From contig NC_092575.1 in NCBI RefSeq assembly GCF_037975245.1, positions 2,733,001 through 2,797,000 on the forward strand: DNA of 64,000 bases, in the 5' to 3' direction. This DNA comes from Apostichopus japonicus. Taxonomy: Eukaryota > Echinodermata > Holothuroidea > Aspidochirotida > Stichopodidae. The stretch's first letter is position 1. Each line of letters begins with the position of its first letter. Shown in pieces: positions 1 to 10,687 of the stretch. The translations under genes and the position numbers were made by a program. The notes below the pieces were generated by a model that made no database searches, was not told the DNA's origin, and saw only the letters and a list, made by a program, of their open reading frames with translations.

Positions 1-265
1 TCTTCACATGCAGTTGTGGGATCAAACCAATTGGATCCACCATACCGGACCACGGACAAAGGTTTCCCTCTCACCCACCCCACTGACGAGAGTCACCCAC
101 CCTACTGACGAGAGTCGACTCATTAGATATTTCTGAAGATGGAGACAATAAATCATACTGATAGATGCCTTATCATGTTACCATGAATTGGGTGTTATGG
201 TTAAGGGTACAGAATATTTTGCGCTTTCGTAAGAGGGTTATTTCCTTTTTCTTACTGGCCTATGA

Positions 266-309
266 GGTGGAGGGAGGGAGGGAGGGGAGGGAGAAGGGGA
301 GGGGGGGGT
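266..309 (+). repeat. G-rich tract with G-quadruplex potential
   Basis: Many runs of three or more G are separated by single A or short AGA spacers, which fits the G3+N1-7 quadruplex pattern. No gene is seen in the first 448 bases; otherwise this stretch looks like unremarkable AT-rich intergenic DNA. Confidence 0.6.
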
Positions 310-448
310 GAGATATTTGAAGACATTGAATATGCATTCACGTTTCACATTTTTTATTCATATATACGTTTGTTCTTCATTTCTGTTTTATTTTTATAAA
401 AGAGTCATTTTTTATCAAACTTACCAAACGTATCATTTTATCTTGAAG

Positions 449-1047
449 CAGTGGCATACTGGCCACACGGGCATTTGGCAATGCCCGGTGGGCCGGTTGG
501 GCTGGGGAGCCTGGTAAAAATTACAGCCCATTTTCAAATTAGTTAATAGAATACAGACGGGCTGTGTAGAAATAAATTTTTAACTGTGGGAATCAGCTCA
601 TGAAATCACATGTTAGTTAGTCGGTTAGTTCGTAACAAAAGAACGTGCTATTGGCAACCCGTCCTTGCTTATGGATTTTCTTGAGGGTTTTTTTCCCCCA
701 TCTTTTGCAAGCATGTTGTATATAAAATCCAATCTTAAACATATATTTTTGTCTATTTTTGTTTACGTTTTTAACTTTCCTCAGTTTAATCAAGTGTTGC
801 TTCTGGAAAATTCTTTTTGGGGGTCATTTCTAAAGGATTATTGTAACCTACAAAATTGAGAAATATAGCGCCATTTTGCATATAGGCATTCCTTAACTTC
901 AATAAAATCTCAATGGCGAGGGGGACACCCCTCCCCTTAGACCCCTCTCCCAAGACGGCGATCGCTATGTAAGTAGCAATTCAATGAATAATGGGCCGGT
1001 CTAGGTGGAAAATGCCCGGGCCGGTTTTAAGACCCAGTCCACCCCTG
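449..1047. mobile_element. non-autonomous hAT-like element, 599 bp
   Basis: The left end begins CAGTGGCATACTGG and the right end, read inward on the other strand, begins CAGGGGTGGACTGG, so the ends are imperfect terminal inverted repeats of the hAT CAGNGG type. Flanks TCTTGAAG (441-448) and GCTTGAAG (1048-1055) form an 8-bp TSD with one mismatch. Both ends carry GGGCATT/GGGCCGG sequence next to the TIR. No transposase ORF is present, so it would need a transposase supplied elsewhere. Confidence 0.75.
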
Positions 1048-1055
1048 GCTTGAAG

Positions 1056-1765
1056 TAGTGGGTCACAAATTCCTTCTCAAATAATCTTTACGTCAATCGC
1101 AAAAAAATGTAAAATATTGTCCTGCAGATTGGTTCCATATACAATCTTAAATTTACCCTGGGATTAAAAAAGTCCACTGGGCTGCCATATCAAATATAAT
1201 CAAATTAAAAGCTTGTCGTTTAAGAAAAATGCATCACAAACATATTATACTTGCCCCAGTTCATTATTTTCAATCTTTGACGCTATTAGATTTTCCGCTT
1301 TTGTAGAAGTAGCTGGGGCTTTTTTTTTTTTGAGGGGGGGGGGGGGGGTTAGTTCAGATCGAAATCCATTTTGCTATAAAAGAGGAACTAGAATCTAAGG
1401 CTTGTAGTTAACCATTTCCTGGTAACTCCGAGTTATTTTTGGGGTGTAGTTTACCAAAACTGGTGTTTGTGTATATTCCTTTAGTGGTACTCTGTCTATT
1501 GTCTCCACGTGGGATTACTGTTACCAACTGAGATTGTGAAGCTTATGTAATACCAATATTAAGTGTTCTCATATTATGATGTATCTATACTTTTAAAGGG
1601 AAAACAAAGTACTCTTATTTGGGACAATTATTTCGACTTTCTAAACAATGAAATCTTTGTTTTGTCCCAAAGAAAATGCATGTTTCATTTTTCCCCTTTT
1701 CTAAAACATCAAATTCCGGTTGTTTTCTTATACGGTAAAATTCGTTTTCTATTTTTATTTTTTAA
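1056..1765. other. no gene seen; long poly-T/poly-G run
   Basis: The stretch contains a T run followed by a G run near 1320-1349 and short AT-rich ORFs that resemble nothing I recognise. I see no exon, RNA gene or repeat boundary. Confidence 0.4.
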
Positions 1766-2027
1766 AGGGTGTGAAGACTCGCGCACACAGCTTGCTACCG
1801 TCGGTAATCAGACACTAGTGTACAGACAGTACATGCTGCGGTCAATACCTACAGCACAGTATACAAACGATACAGCGATGGACATCTCAGGTCCAGCTTA
1901 AGATAACAATTAAGGTTTCATTACTGTCTGCATTTTGTAGCGACACGAACAAAACGTCACTTGCAAGCAGCAGAAAGTTAACTTTTTCAGATGGCCGCAC
2001 GCGGTTTGGGGCGAGTCTTCAATGCCT
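1766..2027 (+). mobile_element. TTAA-flanked MITE, short copy (262 bp)
   Basis: The element is flanked by TTAA (1762-1765 and 2028-2031). It starts AGGGTGTGAAGACTCGCGC and ends GGGGCGAGTCTTCAATGCCT, giving a TIR with the shared core TGAAGACTCGC. Related full-length copies lie at 19777-20135 (inverted) and 43413-43755. Relative to these, this copy lacks about 90 bp just inside the left end. A TTAA duplication is typical of piggyBac-like (and Kolobok) elements; the class is inferred. No transposase is encoded. Confidence 0.8.
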
Positions 2028-2031
2028 TTAA

Positions 2032-3174
2032 GCTTCGCCATAAGTTTGAATACAACTTTGCTGGTAATTTCTTCCTCTGTATGAAAGCTTACAAATAATG
2101 TAATGCTTTCTTCTTCTTCTTCAAACAATAAACTGGTGAGAACGAAAAAGGTAAAATCTGTTTTCTATTTTTAAAGTACTGAAGACTTGCCATAATTATT
2201 TCATCGTTCCCATGCCAGTTGCCAGTTAGGCCATATAAGCTGTGACAGTTACCATAGCAACAGTTGCCACGGTAATGGTTAATTTTCCTGAGTAGCTACT
2301 TTCGGTGGGGGGTCACCCATGGTAGGGTACCTCCATGTGTGGGTAAAGGCCCTCGGAACCAAAGGTCAAGGTTAGTTCTCTTAAGTTATAATGGGAATGT
2401 CCAGTACTATCAAAATAAGTGGTTGCCGTGGGAACCAATGTCAAAGGTCATGTGATTAAAGGTCCATTTTATGACTAAAATAGTAAAATCTATCAGAACT
2501 TTCAATTTTCTTTACTGAATGTAGCCTACATTCCTCCATGGTCTTAGAATCTGTTCCATTTGATCGGCAAACACCAAGTAATACTTCGCCCGGAATATCC
2601 CTTTTATTTGTCAGAAAAGCGAATGCAACGGACATAAAAGCTCCCGAAAAGCTCTCCGGATGATCAACGAATGTATACTGCCGTGAATGAAGAAAGGATA
2701 AAACAAAAATCTACCAGACTTTGAACAAACTGATACAGTCTTGGAGCTGTGTGGAAGAAAGGATAAGATGGGGTCCAAATGAAACTCATATACACTTAAG
2801 ATAACTACTACATATATAACTCTAACATTAAGACCATTCAATTTGCATGAAGGATACATTTAATGACCCCCCCTCCCAAGGCTGATAATGACAATAGTCA
2901 GATGGATGTCAACTTTATCCCTATACACTAGATTCCATGTACCACATTCCTCTGAATTAAATATAGGAAACCATCGTAGTCTATTTTACTGAACGAATGA
3001 TCTACAGAGGCAAACACCACTATACTGTAGTAGTAATACATATCTTTCTACCTGATGATAGACATGGTCCCATGCACCCCTTCCCCTTCCCCTCTCCCTT
3101 CCAGTCACAAGGATTCCAAACTTGGCTTTATTTGACCCTGAACAACATTCATGTTGTGTTATACAATCTATATA
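2032..3174. other. no gene seen
   Basis: AT-rich DNA with short ORFs only. The segment near 2220-2480 has repeated phrases such as GGTCAAGG/GTCAAAGGTCA but no clear unit. I see no supportable exon or RNA gene. Confidence 0.35.
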
Positions 3175-3957
3175 CAGGTGCGTATCCAGGGGGGGGCGTT
3201 GGGGGCGCGCCCCCCGGGTAAGAAAAAGAGGAGAGAAAAAAAGAGAAGAAAAAAGGAAAAAAGAGGGGGAAAAGAGGAGGAGGAGAGGAAGGAAGGGAAA
3301 AGAAAAAGAAGAAAGAGAGAAGAAGGAGAAAAGGAGGGAGTAAAAGAAAAACGCGAAGACACCGGGAAGAGAAAGAGGAACAGTGACATCATTACAGCGC
3401 TGAAGGGTAGCCAGTGACGGATCAATGATTGCGTAAAAGTGTGCCTCACCCTACCCCTTACACCGACAACTGCATTTTTTTGACGTTTCCATTTTCCTCT
3501 CTCACTAATGATCTATATATATACTATATATGGTCTATCATAACGCGTGTGTAGAATTGTGCTATGAAACCAACTGTGGCTGGTCTCGAACTCGACCGTG
3601 TCGTCGGGGAACATGACGCATTTTGGGATGGGGGCGACCGCCCGCCCCCCCCCCCCCATTCAGCATTTTTTTAAATGATATCGCTAAGTAATTTCAAAAT
3701 ACAAAGTGCTTAGATGCAACTTACAAGGCCTGGGAAGTGTCATTTCCAGCGATCTGGGAGACATTTTCGGCCAAAATTTGCTTGTACGCTTCGCGCTAAC
3801 AAATGGTCCTGGGTAGTGCCATTTCCAGCGATCTGGGAGGCATTTTCGGCCAAAATTTTCTTGTACGCTTCGCGCCAACCTATGGTGGCGCTACGCTTAG
3901 ATAATTTACCTACAGGCTTCGCCCCTCCCTTGGCAAATTCCTCGCTACGCGCCTATT
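3175..3957 (+). mobile_element. non-autonomous element with GCGTA termini and a doubled core module
   Basis: The left end reads CAGGTGCGTATCCAGGGGGG; the right end, on the other strand, reads TAGGCGCGTAGCGAGGAATT, so the ends are imperfectly inverted around GCGTA. The interior has a G-rich/C-rich hairpin, a purine-rich tract (about 3226-3400) and two direct copies of a module containing TTCCAGCGATCTGGGAG and CTTGTACGCTTCGCG (about 3730-3800 and 3815-3885). An inverted relative is at 8715-9016. I could not define a TSD, so the outer limits are approximate. ORFs over the purine tract are low-complexity artefacts. Confidence 0.5.
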
Positions 3958-4017
3958 CGAATTTGTAACGCAAACAGCAGATATCACATCATATCAGTGA
4001 GCATGAAAATGGCGTTC

Positions 4018-4160
4018 CAGGCTGAAAAGCCTCAAAACTGTCCGACTTGCCTGAAAAAATAACCAAAAATTTTCGCGCAAGTCGCGCGCGTTCAACGTGG
4101 CAATGTCAATATCATATAAGCAAGCATCGGTTATTACATCGCATGCCATCATGTACCGTA
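4018..4160 (+). repeat. fragment of the repeat also present at 39.89-39.99 kb
   Basis: Shared phrases include ATAACCAAAAATTTTCGCGC, a segment mentioning ATATCATATA, and CATCGGTTATTACATC. They occur in the same order at about 39890-39980. The matching right end GCGCCTCCTACGCCTATG follows at about 4692-4709, after an inserted hAT element (4309-4684). This looks like one older element interrupted by a younger one. Confidence 0.6.
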
Positions 4161-4308
4161 CGGTCCGTTCAAATTGCGCAGTATATCGCGGGATGCTAAT
4201 GTAAACAACGACATGTCTCATGTAGATGTATAAAAAGCATGGAGGTCCAATTATGTCAAAACTCTCTTTTACATTAGTAATGGCGAATTAGGGGCCGACC
4301 CCGCCGCG

Positions 4309-4684
4309 CAGTGGCGGAGCGTCCATACGGTCAGGGGGCGGATGCGCCCATGACGGACTCAAATGGACTGCTGGCGCCTTTTTCAGCTCTTTACCACTAT
4401 TTACTTATTCTAGATTATTGACTTTTTAATTACGCTCTCATCTACTTATTGACATTTGTCACATTTTTTTGGTGTAATTTGGCGATGACACCCTATTCTT
4501 CGTTTATCTGCAAATTAGCCAGGCCATGAAAGGGTCATTTCCGGCGATCTAGGGAGTATCTTTACTCAAAATTTGTCTGTGCGCTACGCGCCAACCAGTG
4601 GTGGCGCTCCGCTTAGATAGTGTCGAAAGCGCCCCTACAGACCATTCTCGCCCCTCCTGACCAATACCCCTAGCTCCGCCACTG
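4309..4684. mobile_element. hAT-like MITE with perfect 8-bp TSD (376 bp)
   Basis: Both termini are CAGTGGCGGAGC (left CAGTGGCGGAGCGTCC; right end inverted CAGTGGCGGAGCTAGG). The exact duplication CCGCCGCG lies at 4301-4308 and 4685-4692. The interior near 4535-4640 carries the same module as the elements at 3175 and 8715 (TTTCCGGCGATCTAGGGAG, GCGCCAACC, GGTGGCGCTCCGCTTAGATA), although the termini differ. There is no coding capacity. Confidence 0.85.
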
Positions 4685-5220
4685 CCGCCGCGCCTCCTAC
4701 GCCTATGTGTGTAGTGTTCGGTTTCGGAAATATCTGCTATTTTTTCATTTCCTTCAACCAAGTTTTATACTAGCCGTTATAAGAGGTTTAATATTTCTAC
4801 ACCAATAAATTAACTGTGTCTGAATTTTCGAAAATTTCTGACCAACATTCTGCATCACACTTCCCTCTACTCGTGCAATTTTGACCGGTCTGTTAGGGGT
4901 TGAAGGTAGTTTTTCTATATTGGTTGTCCATAGATGAAATTTTGTACAACATTATGGGTATGTTTTGAAGTGAGTTTATTCACGAGAAATGTGAATTTCC
5001 AAATTCTGAACAAATTTGGGGCTTAAAACCTTGAAAAGTGGGGCTGACGGGTATTGTGGGCCGCGACGTAGAATCACCTACAAAAGCAAAGACCCACAGG
5101 AGATGCGATCAGGTCGAACATGATGTGTGCCGGGTTGACAATCTTTAAAAAGGTTATGGATGGAAAAAACAAACTATTAGGAAATACTTGGTTCTCAGGC
5201 CAAAGTGTACATCTGGTTGG

Positions 5221-5348
5221 TCATTTCAAGCCCAAGAAGTGCCGTTTCCGGTGATCTGGGAGGGTATCAAAACCAGAAATTTTCTTGTACGCTGCGCGCC
5301 AACCGATGGTGGCGCTCCGCTTAGATAGTAATTCGCGCCCCCCGGGTT
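5221..5348 (+). repeat. core-module repeat, interrupted by an insertion
   Basis: It contains GTGATCTGGGAGGG, CTTGTACGCTGCGCGCC and GGTGGCGCTCCGCTTAGATA in the same order as the modules at 3.7-3.9, 4.5-4.6 and 8.7-8.9 kb. Its right end (AATCCTCGATACGCGCCTGA) resumes at about 6714-6741, beyond a 1356-bp insertion. The left boundary of the host element is not resolved; repeat-like DNA may run back to about 4850. Confidence 0.6.
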
Positions 5349-6704
5349 GCGAATTTTTTTTTCCCAAACAGGTTCTCAATTACGGAGTTTTCAGCCAATC
5401 AGATTGCTCGTGACGTCAGCATCAAACGCTTGATAGTTCGAAGACATACACTGAGTTACACACTGACACTTAATAAAGTCTTGTTACGCGGTTTCCCTGC
5501 AAACGCCCTAACTTTTACTTTTAATGCTTGGATAACATGTTGACCTTACTTATGATACATACGCTACATTCTATCGGTTTCGTGTTTACGCCATCCAAGA
5601 TTCGTCAGCCGTTCTATTGAAATCGGAATTCGTTTCGTGGAATGGGTAGGCCTACACCAAAATCAGCTTCACGACGCGAGTTCAGCCTTGAATGAATATA
5701 CGCAAAACAGTTTAGTGTATAGTCAAGGCTTCATAATTGACGCACCCCGTAATTGACGCACCTTCAAGTATAACTAGCAACGATAGAGCAGGCCACCTAA
5801 ACTTTTTGCAGTCAAGCAGAATTACATATTTCATGAGTTTGAATCCATTTCAGCTATTTGATGACCAAATTGTGGAATTTTTAAGCTTTTAACACCCTTC
5901 CCCCGGTTTTGTACGTTCAGTTTTGGGGCATTTGGAAATCTTGCAACCTAAATATAACCAACATTTCCTCAATATCATGGACAACACTACTCTCTGGGAC
6001 CTGATCTGTCTAAGCTTAGAGGCTCAAAGTATAGCAAACAGCATCTAAAGTCAATGGATGTATACTAAAGCCTTCACTACAGTTAGCTTATCGACGAATG
6101 TGTCAATTTAGGGGTATGAAAGAACTTGACACGGCAGACATTTTGTGGTCAAGTTCTGCTCAATTGTACGTTGCATATGCACAGAACAATAAATATATTG
6201 AGATCATTACATTTCTGAGGAACCACACATATGAAAAACACATACAGTTGAGTGATTTTGATTTTTCCTTGATAGAAATCGTTGATCAAATCCTTAAGTG
6301 CGTCAATTATGAGCCCACCATGCTACAGTATGATGTATTTCCGTCACTGCACTGTGTACACAGTTATAATACATATAGGCCTATATCGCATGTGTTATGT
6401 ACCCTTGTACGAAACTTTCACTGTGCGATGTTATCGATAAATGCCTTCACAGAAATCTTCGATCAAAGTAGATCATACAATACTAGTGTGCTCATTATGT
6501 CTAAACCAATTCCAAACACATCTACATATATTTACGAAAAGCTGCGGGTAATTTTGAACGGGTATATCTTCGTTGCAACGAATGGATGCAGACATTTTGA
6601 TAACCTCGAAGTTAAGGGTTTTATTGTTATGACGTAACTTTTCCGACCAATCATGAGCGACTATTTATACACAATTGAGAACCTGTTTGGGAAAAAAAAT
6701 TCGC
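5349..6704. mobile_element. 1356-bp TIR element with 9-bp TSD, itself carrying a nested element
   Basis: The inverted termini share GCGAATT, a T run, and CCCAAACAGGTTCTCAATT (about 5349-5382 and 6672-6704). The direct duplication CCCCGGGTT flanks it at 5340-5348 and 6705-6713, and joining the flanks restores the interrupted host repeat. The CCAATCA-type motifs just inside each end are also roughly inverted. The 179-codon ORF at 6098-6637 spans the nested-element boundary and looks fortuitous, so I call no transposase. Superfamily unresolved; a 9-bp TSD would fit Mutator-like elements, 8 bp would fit hAT or P. Confidence 0.8.
5718..6326 (+). mobile_element. nested interspersed repeat with GGCTTCATAATTGACGCA ends
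   Basis: A roughly 610-bp segment is shared, inverted, with 37055-37659. It begins TATAGTCAAGGCTTCATAAT and ends with a segment that inverts to GGCTCATAATTGACGCA, so the ends are inverted repeats around CATAATTGACGCA. The GCACC motif is doubled at the left end. Flanking bases beyond the TATA/TGTA edges differ between copies, which sets the boundaries. No ORF is shared by both copies. TA-flanked (Tc1/mariner-like) ends are possible but unproven. Confidence 0.7.
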
Positions 6705-6741
6705 CCCCGGGTTAGAAAATCCTCGATACGCGCCTGATATA

Positions 6742-7277
6742 TAAAGAAAGGAAAGGAATTTCACAGGGTTAGAAAGAATGCTAGAGTATCTAACCATTCA
6801 CGTTGATATGAGGGTTCATTGTTAAGGTTGTAGCTATTTGAACCATACTTCAACAATACACAATTTAGTTTGTTTATGTGAGAGTTCTGGTCAAAAGTCT
6901 TCCTCTACTTTTACTTAATGGTAAATGAGTATATTATTAAAGCATACAGACAACCTTATTCAACGGCTGTAAAATTGACGACAAAAGCGGATAAACTTTT
7001 AATTAACTCAGTTCTAACAAATTCCGATAGTGGCAGCGGAATACAGAAAAACAACGCTCTCTTTAAACTGCCGTCAAACAGCGTTAACAATATACGATCG
7101 ATAAGAAACTGGAATAAATATGTGAAGAGAATAGGTCCATCCTGTGGAGAATCAGGATAGGGCTCGGATAAGCTAAGCTTCAGATAAGCTTGGGATCAAG
7201 AGATTTAACAACGGAAGGAGCCGACGCTATAATATCAAAATATGCAAATTACATAACTACTTGTGTGACGAGATGTT
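6742..7277. other. no gene seen
   Basis: AT-rich DNA with one 80-codon ORF (6918-7160) that I do not recognise and that has no supporting splice or homology signal. Confidence 0.35.
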
Positions 7278-7285
7278 GTCCTGGA

Positions 7286-7833
7286 CAGTGCCGTCGCCAA
7301 GGGGTGGCCTGTGCCCCGCCCCACCCCCCCCCCACCCCAGGTGACCCCCATATGTGATTTGTAGTGTTAAAAACGATACTCAAACAAAAACTTTTCTTAC
7401 AAAGGACAGAAACGTATTATGTTCTTCAGTAAAACTTCCTTCCACCGAACATCACAATAACCAGTTGTTTTCTCACTGACAAGGTCACAGAGGCCCCGGC
7501 GTGAACAGCTAGTTCTTAAACTACTACCATGCATGAATTTCAATTTCAACACTCGCATTTAAGAACATTATCAATGCAAAAGAGTTAATTTCCATTTTTT
7601 GTATAATTTTTTCATTCACCTCAATTAAAAACTACTACTTTTTGCACATAAATTTACTTTAAGTTGCAAAATATAGCACCAGATTGCATCTAATTGCCCT
7701 TAATTATTCACCCCCTCCCCTTAGACCCCTCCTCAGGACTGCATTCACACATAAACATTTTTCCCCCTAATTAAGTGCTGTCCCCCCCCCCCCCAATGTG
7801 CCCCAAAGATTGAAATGTCTGGCGACGCCACTG
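7286..7833. mobile_element. hAT-like non-autonomous element, 548 bp
   Basis: The termini are CAGTGCCGTCGCCA (left) and CAGTGGCGTCGCCA (right end, inverted). The 8-bp flanks GTCCTGGA (7278-7285) and GTCCTTGA (7834-7841) are a TSD with one mismatch. The interior has C-rich tracts beside both ends and an AT-rich middle. No transposase is encoded. Confidence 0.8.
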
Positions 7834-7989
7834 GTCCTTGAGTAGGCATATGTGATCAAGTGACGTCATCAAACTTGAGCATAGTTTGATGTACTTCCGT
7901 ATCAGGTGTGACATGACAAATTATTGCACAGAATCAAAAAAAAAGAATCAAAGTTCAAAAATGTCTTCATATGCAGGCCTACAAACTTT

Positions 7990-8555
7990 ATATCCATAAA
8001 CCCACAGAACAGGTATATCTATTTGTTAGCTGGAATAAATTAAATGAAACCCCTTATATTTTAAATTCACTAAACAATTCATCATTTTGCGGAAGTGGAA
8101 ATCTATCTGGTGTTATTGACTAATTCACGCTAATGGACACATAATCTTTAAATTACCATTTTTCTTCCAAGAAACAACAACTGGTGAGATCCAATCACGG
8201 AGGAGTCGATTTTTGCAATGATTCATTGACTCTCTTATTACGTAATTCATTTGACACCTTATCATGTACAGCGAAAGGAAGGCGTCGTTATTTTTTGTTG
8301 CACAGGTGAACCATTTTTCTTCACCTTATGCACAAAACCATGCACAGGATTGATTGACTAACTTATCTCAAAGTGTTGCTTGTATGATGCCATAGAGGCA
8401 TAAGATATGTTTGATTTAGTGGTTGTTTTTTTGTACGAGTACTCCCTGTGATATCAATTGGTAGTGCCTTAATCAGATCACGACCGAGGACATTTGTGCC
8501 TTTGGTCACCACATAAAACGTTTCTAAGGAAGATTTGTCTTTGTAGTACACCATA
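7990..8555 (-). mobile_element. decayed Ty3/gypsy retrotransposon pol fragment
   Basis: Read on the minus strand, 8363-8554 encodes a protease-end-like segment containing FYVVTKGTNVLGRDLI. After frameshifts and stops it is followed by reverse-transcriptase N-terminal motifs: RRLPFAVHDKV near 8270, WISPVVVSWKKNGNLK at about 8152-8205, and PDRFPLP...DELFSEFK near 8040-8110. The order matches Ty3/gypsy pol (protease end, linker, RT palm start). Catalytic YxDD, RNase H, integrase and LTRs are not seen. The fragment is broken by several frameshifts and is inactive. Confidence 0.7.
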
Positions 8556-8714
8556 GCTTTGAACAGCCAAGAAGCTCAAATGACATGTTGCGTAAGAGAA
8601 GATAGCCTCTGTCCTCTCGGAGGTTTCACTAGGGCCTCTTTTGGAAAGAACGTATTAAAAGTCTCATCACTGAGTGAGGATTGAAACTCCGGACCCAGTT
8701 TCTACCATCCGCCA

Positions 8715-9016
8715 AGGCGCGTAGCGAGGAATTTGCCAAGGGAGGGGCGAACCTGTAGGCAAATTATCAGTCGTAGATTCGGCATTGGAAACTATATAAG
8801 CGTAGCGCCACCATAAGTTCGCTTAAAGCGTACAAGAACATTTTGGCCGAAAATACCTCCCAGATCGCTGGAAATGGCATTTCCCAGGCCTTGCAAGTTG
8901 CTTCTTAGCATTTTCTATTTGAAATTGCAAGTGATATCATAAAAATGTACAAAAAATATGCTTAAGGGGGGGGGGGGGGCGGTTGCCTCCTTCGCCCCCT
9001 GGCTACACGTCTGCAT
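8715..9016 (-). mobile_element. inverted relative of the 3.2-3.96 kb element
   Basis: The left end AAGGCGCGTAGCGAGGAATT matches, inverted, the right end of the 3175-3957 element. The right end, inverted, reads CAGACGTGTAGCCAGGGGG, like that element's left end. Between them lie one inverted copy of the core module (TTGGCCGAAAAT, CTCCCAGATCGCTGGAA) and a G run. A second short G-run unit follows to about 9075. No clear TSD. Confidence 0.6.
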
Positions 9017-9281
9017 CAGCCGTACAGGGGCAGCATTAAGAAAAACATCGACCAGGGGGGGGGGGGTTGGAGGGGATTTCATTTCAATTGTAGATAACAT
9101 TCCAACAGTTACTTGAGTAATACAGGCAGGAAGTGGGACATAAAGGTTATGTAATATGAACATTATAACATGCAACTAGCAGCATTAATTGAACAAAGTG
9201 TTTATTAAACTTGGCTGGCAAAAGAAAATATCAAACAATTCAGTTTCCATTATTTTGTGTCCTCCTGTATCGTCATTTCAG

Positions 9282-10247
9282 GCCATAGCAACCATCTCCG
9301 AGGGTTAAGAGTGTTTTGGCGGCCAAGGTTATATTGAAGACACCGGCCTTCTAGGACAGCTGAGAGACTAACAGGTACATGGTCACAATGATAAAAGCTA
9401 TGTTTAGTATAGTCAGTTGTCAGGGAATACCTTGTCTGGTATCTCGCAGTAAAATACTATTCAAAAGACGAAATTGCTACGATAATACAGTAGTACAGGG
9501 GTTTTGCACACACACGGAAACCGCCTTATTTTTACAGCTTTGTGTACAAAATTTGTGATCTTGGCATTGCCCTAGAAATGTGCATGCTCATTTCTTTATG
9601 TGACAGTACCAAATTAGCTAAAATATATTCTACAGTAAATACACCAAATATTTTGCTCACAGATCCAGATGCAAGTCCGGGTGGTTGGTATAAAATCTTA
9701 AGTGTCCCAGAAACTTACACAGGTGCTTTATCTTTCACTAAAGTTTGAAGGTTAATGGAATGGAATACATATTAGTGGTTTAAGCTTTGGGAACAGAAAT
9801 TTGCAATTGTCTACACTACCTTCAAAATCCGAAAAAAAAGCTCAAGTATCCGATTATTTTCTGAAAAAATGGTGGAATTTATTTCTGCAGGTCCTGAGCA
9901 TCTGGGAAGGCACTACTAACATTCTTTCTCTGGGTGTTCTTCGCTCCGTCGCCAAGAATAACGACCGAACTCTTCGGGTTTTCTTCAACTCTTTGGAGTC
10001 GAGGCTTGAAGCGGCTTCTCAGTCGAACTTTGTGGAATTGAAGAAAGCCTCTAAGAGACTGCAGGTATCCAGCAACAACCTAAAGAAACTTTTAAAGGAT
10101 GCCTTGAATGAGGGTCCGACGTTCATGGAGTTAGCAGGGAGAGATTTAGCATACAGTTTGTCAATACTCTATATTGGATCCCTTCTGGTGGAACATGCAT
10201 CCTGGACGGAAGCAACTCAGGGAGATGCTTTTGTGGCTCAAAGGTAG
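9282..10247 (+). pseudogene. partial inverted copy of the acyl-CoA dehydrogenase 3' end (last two exons)
   Basis: Two exons with intact splice signals are recognisable: 9282-9374 and 9891-10247. They correspond to exons 10 and 11 of the minus-strand gene at 18026-37995. The first carries two in-frame stops: the codon for Leu in SEGLECF is TAA, and the Ala codon of LRDAQ is TAA. The second exon is fully open and exactly as long as its parent (357 nt with stop), with about 11 residue changes in 118, and keeps IWEGTTNIL. Intron sequence before exon 11 and the first roughly 70 bp of 3' UTR also match, so this is a genomic segment duplication and not a retrocopy. Exons 1-9 were not found upstream. 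A functional product is unlikely; a short transcript from the open last exon cannot be excluded. Confidence 0.85.
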
Positions 10248-10687
10248 ACTTGAAACTTTGTAGACTGTTTTACTTTATTTATGTGACATAAATTGTATGA
10301 GATATTTATAGGTAACTGATATTCTGTTTGAATTTTACATTCTACTTCACCATAGAAATTCCCAAGATGCTTTCATGAGATTGCACAATTCATGGATTCA
10401 GTGTCTTACATCATCATTCTGTTCGGATGATATGTGTCGAACTTGAACATTCGGTTCTCGTTTAGTATTAGCGCTATATCAGATCCTTCATGGATAGCTG
10501 TGAGTTTCTACAGTGGATCACTACAGGTAGAACTTAAATTACTGTCGTAATTTGAACCAAGTCTTGTTACATCGGATTCCTTATGGTAGAAGGTATATCC
10601 TTGGAAATGCAACTGACGAGATATGCTCTATAACTGAAAGGCAAAACTAAACTTTCCTTTTTCTTTTTCAAATATTTTATATTTTAG

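Noticed and set aside
3151-3449. Lys/Glu/Arg-rich ORFs on both strands
   Set aside because: They lie on a purine-rich tract inside a non-autonomous element and are low-complexity artefacts.
6098-6637. 179-codon ORF inside the 1356-bp TIR element as a transposase
   Set aside because: It straddles the border of the nested repeat, is not conserved in the copy at 37 kb, and shows no DDE or other transposase motif.
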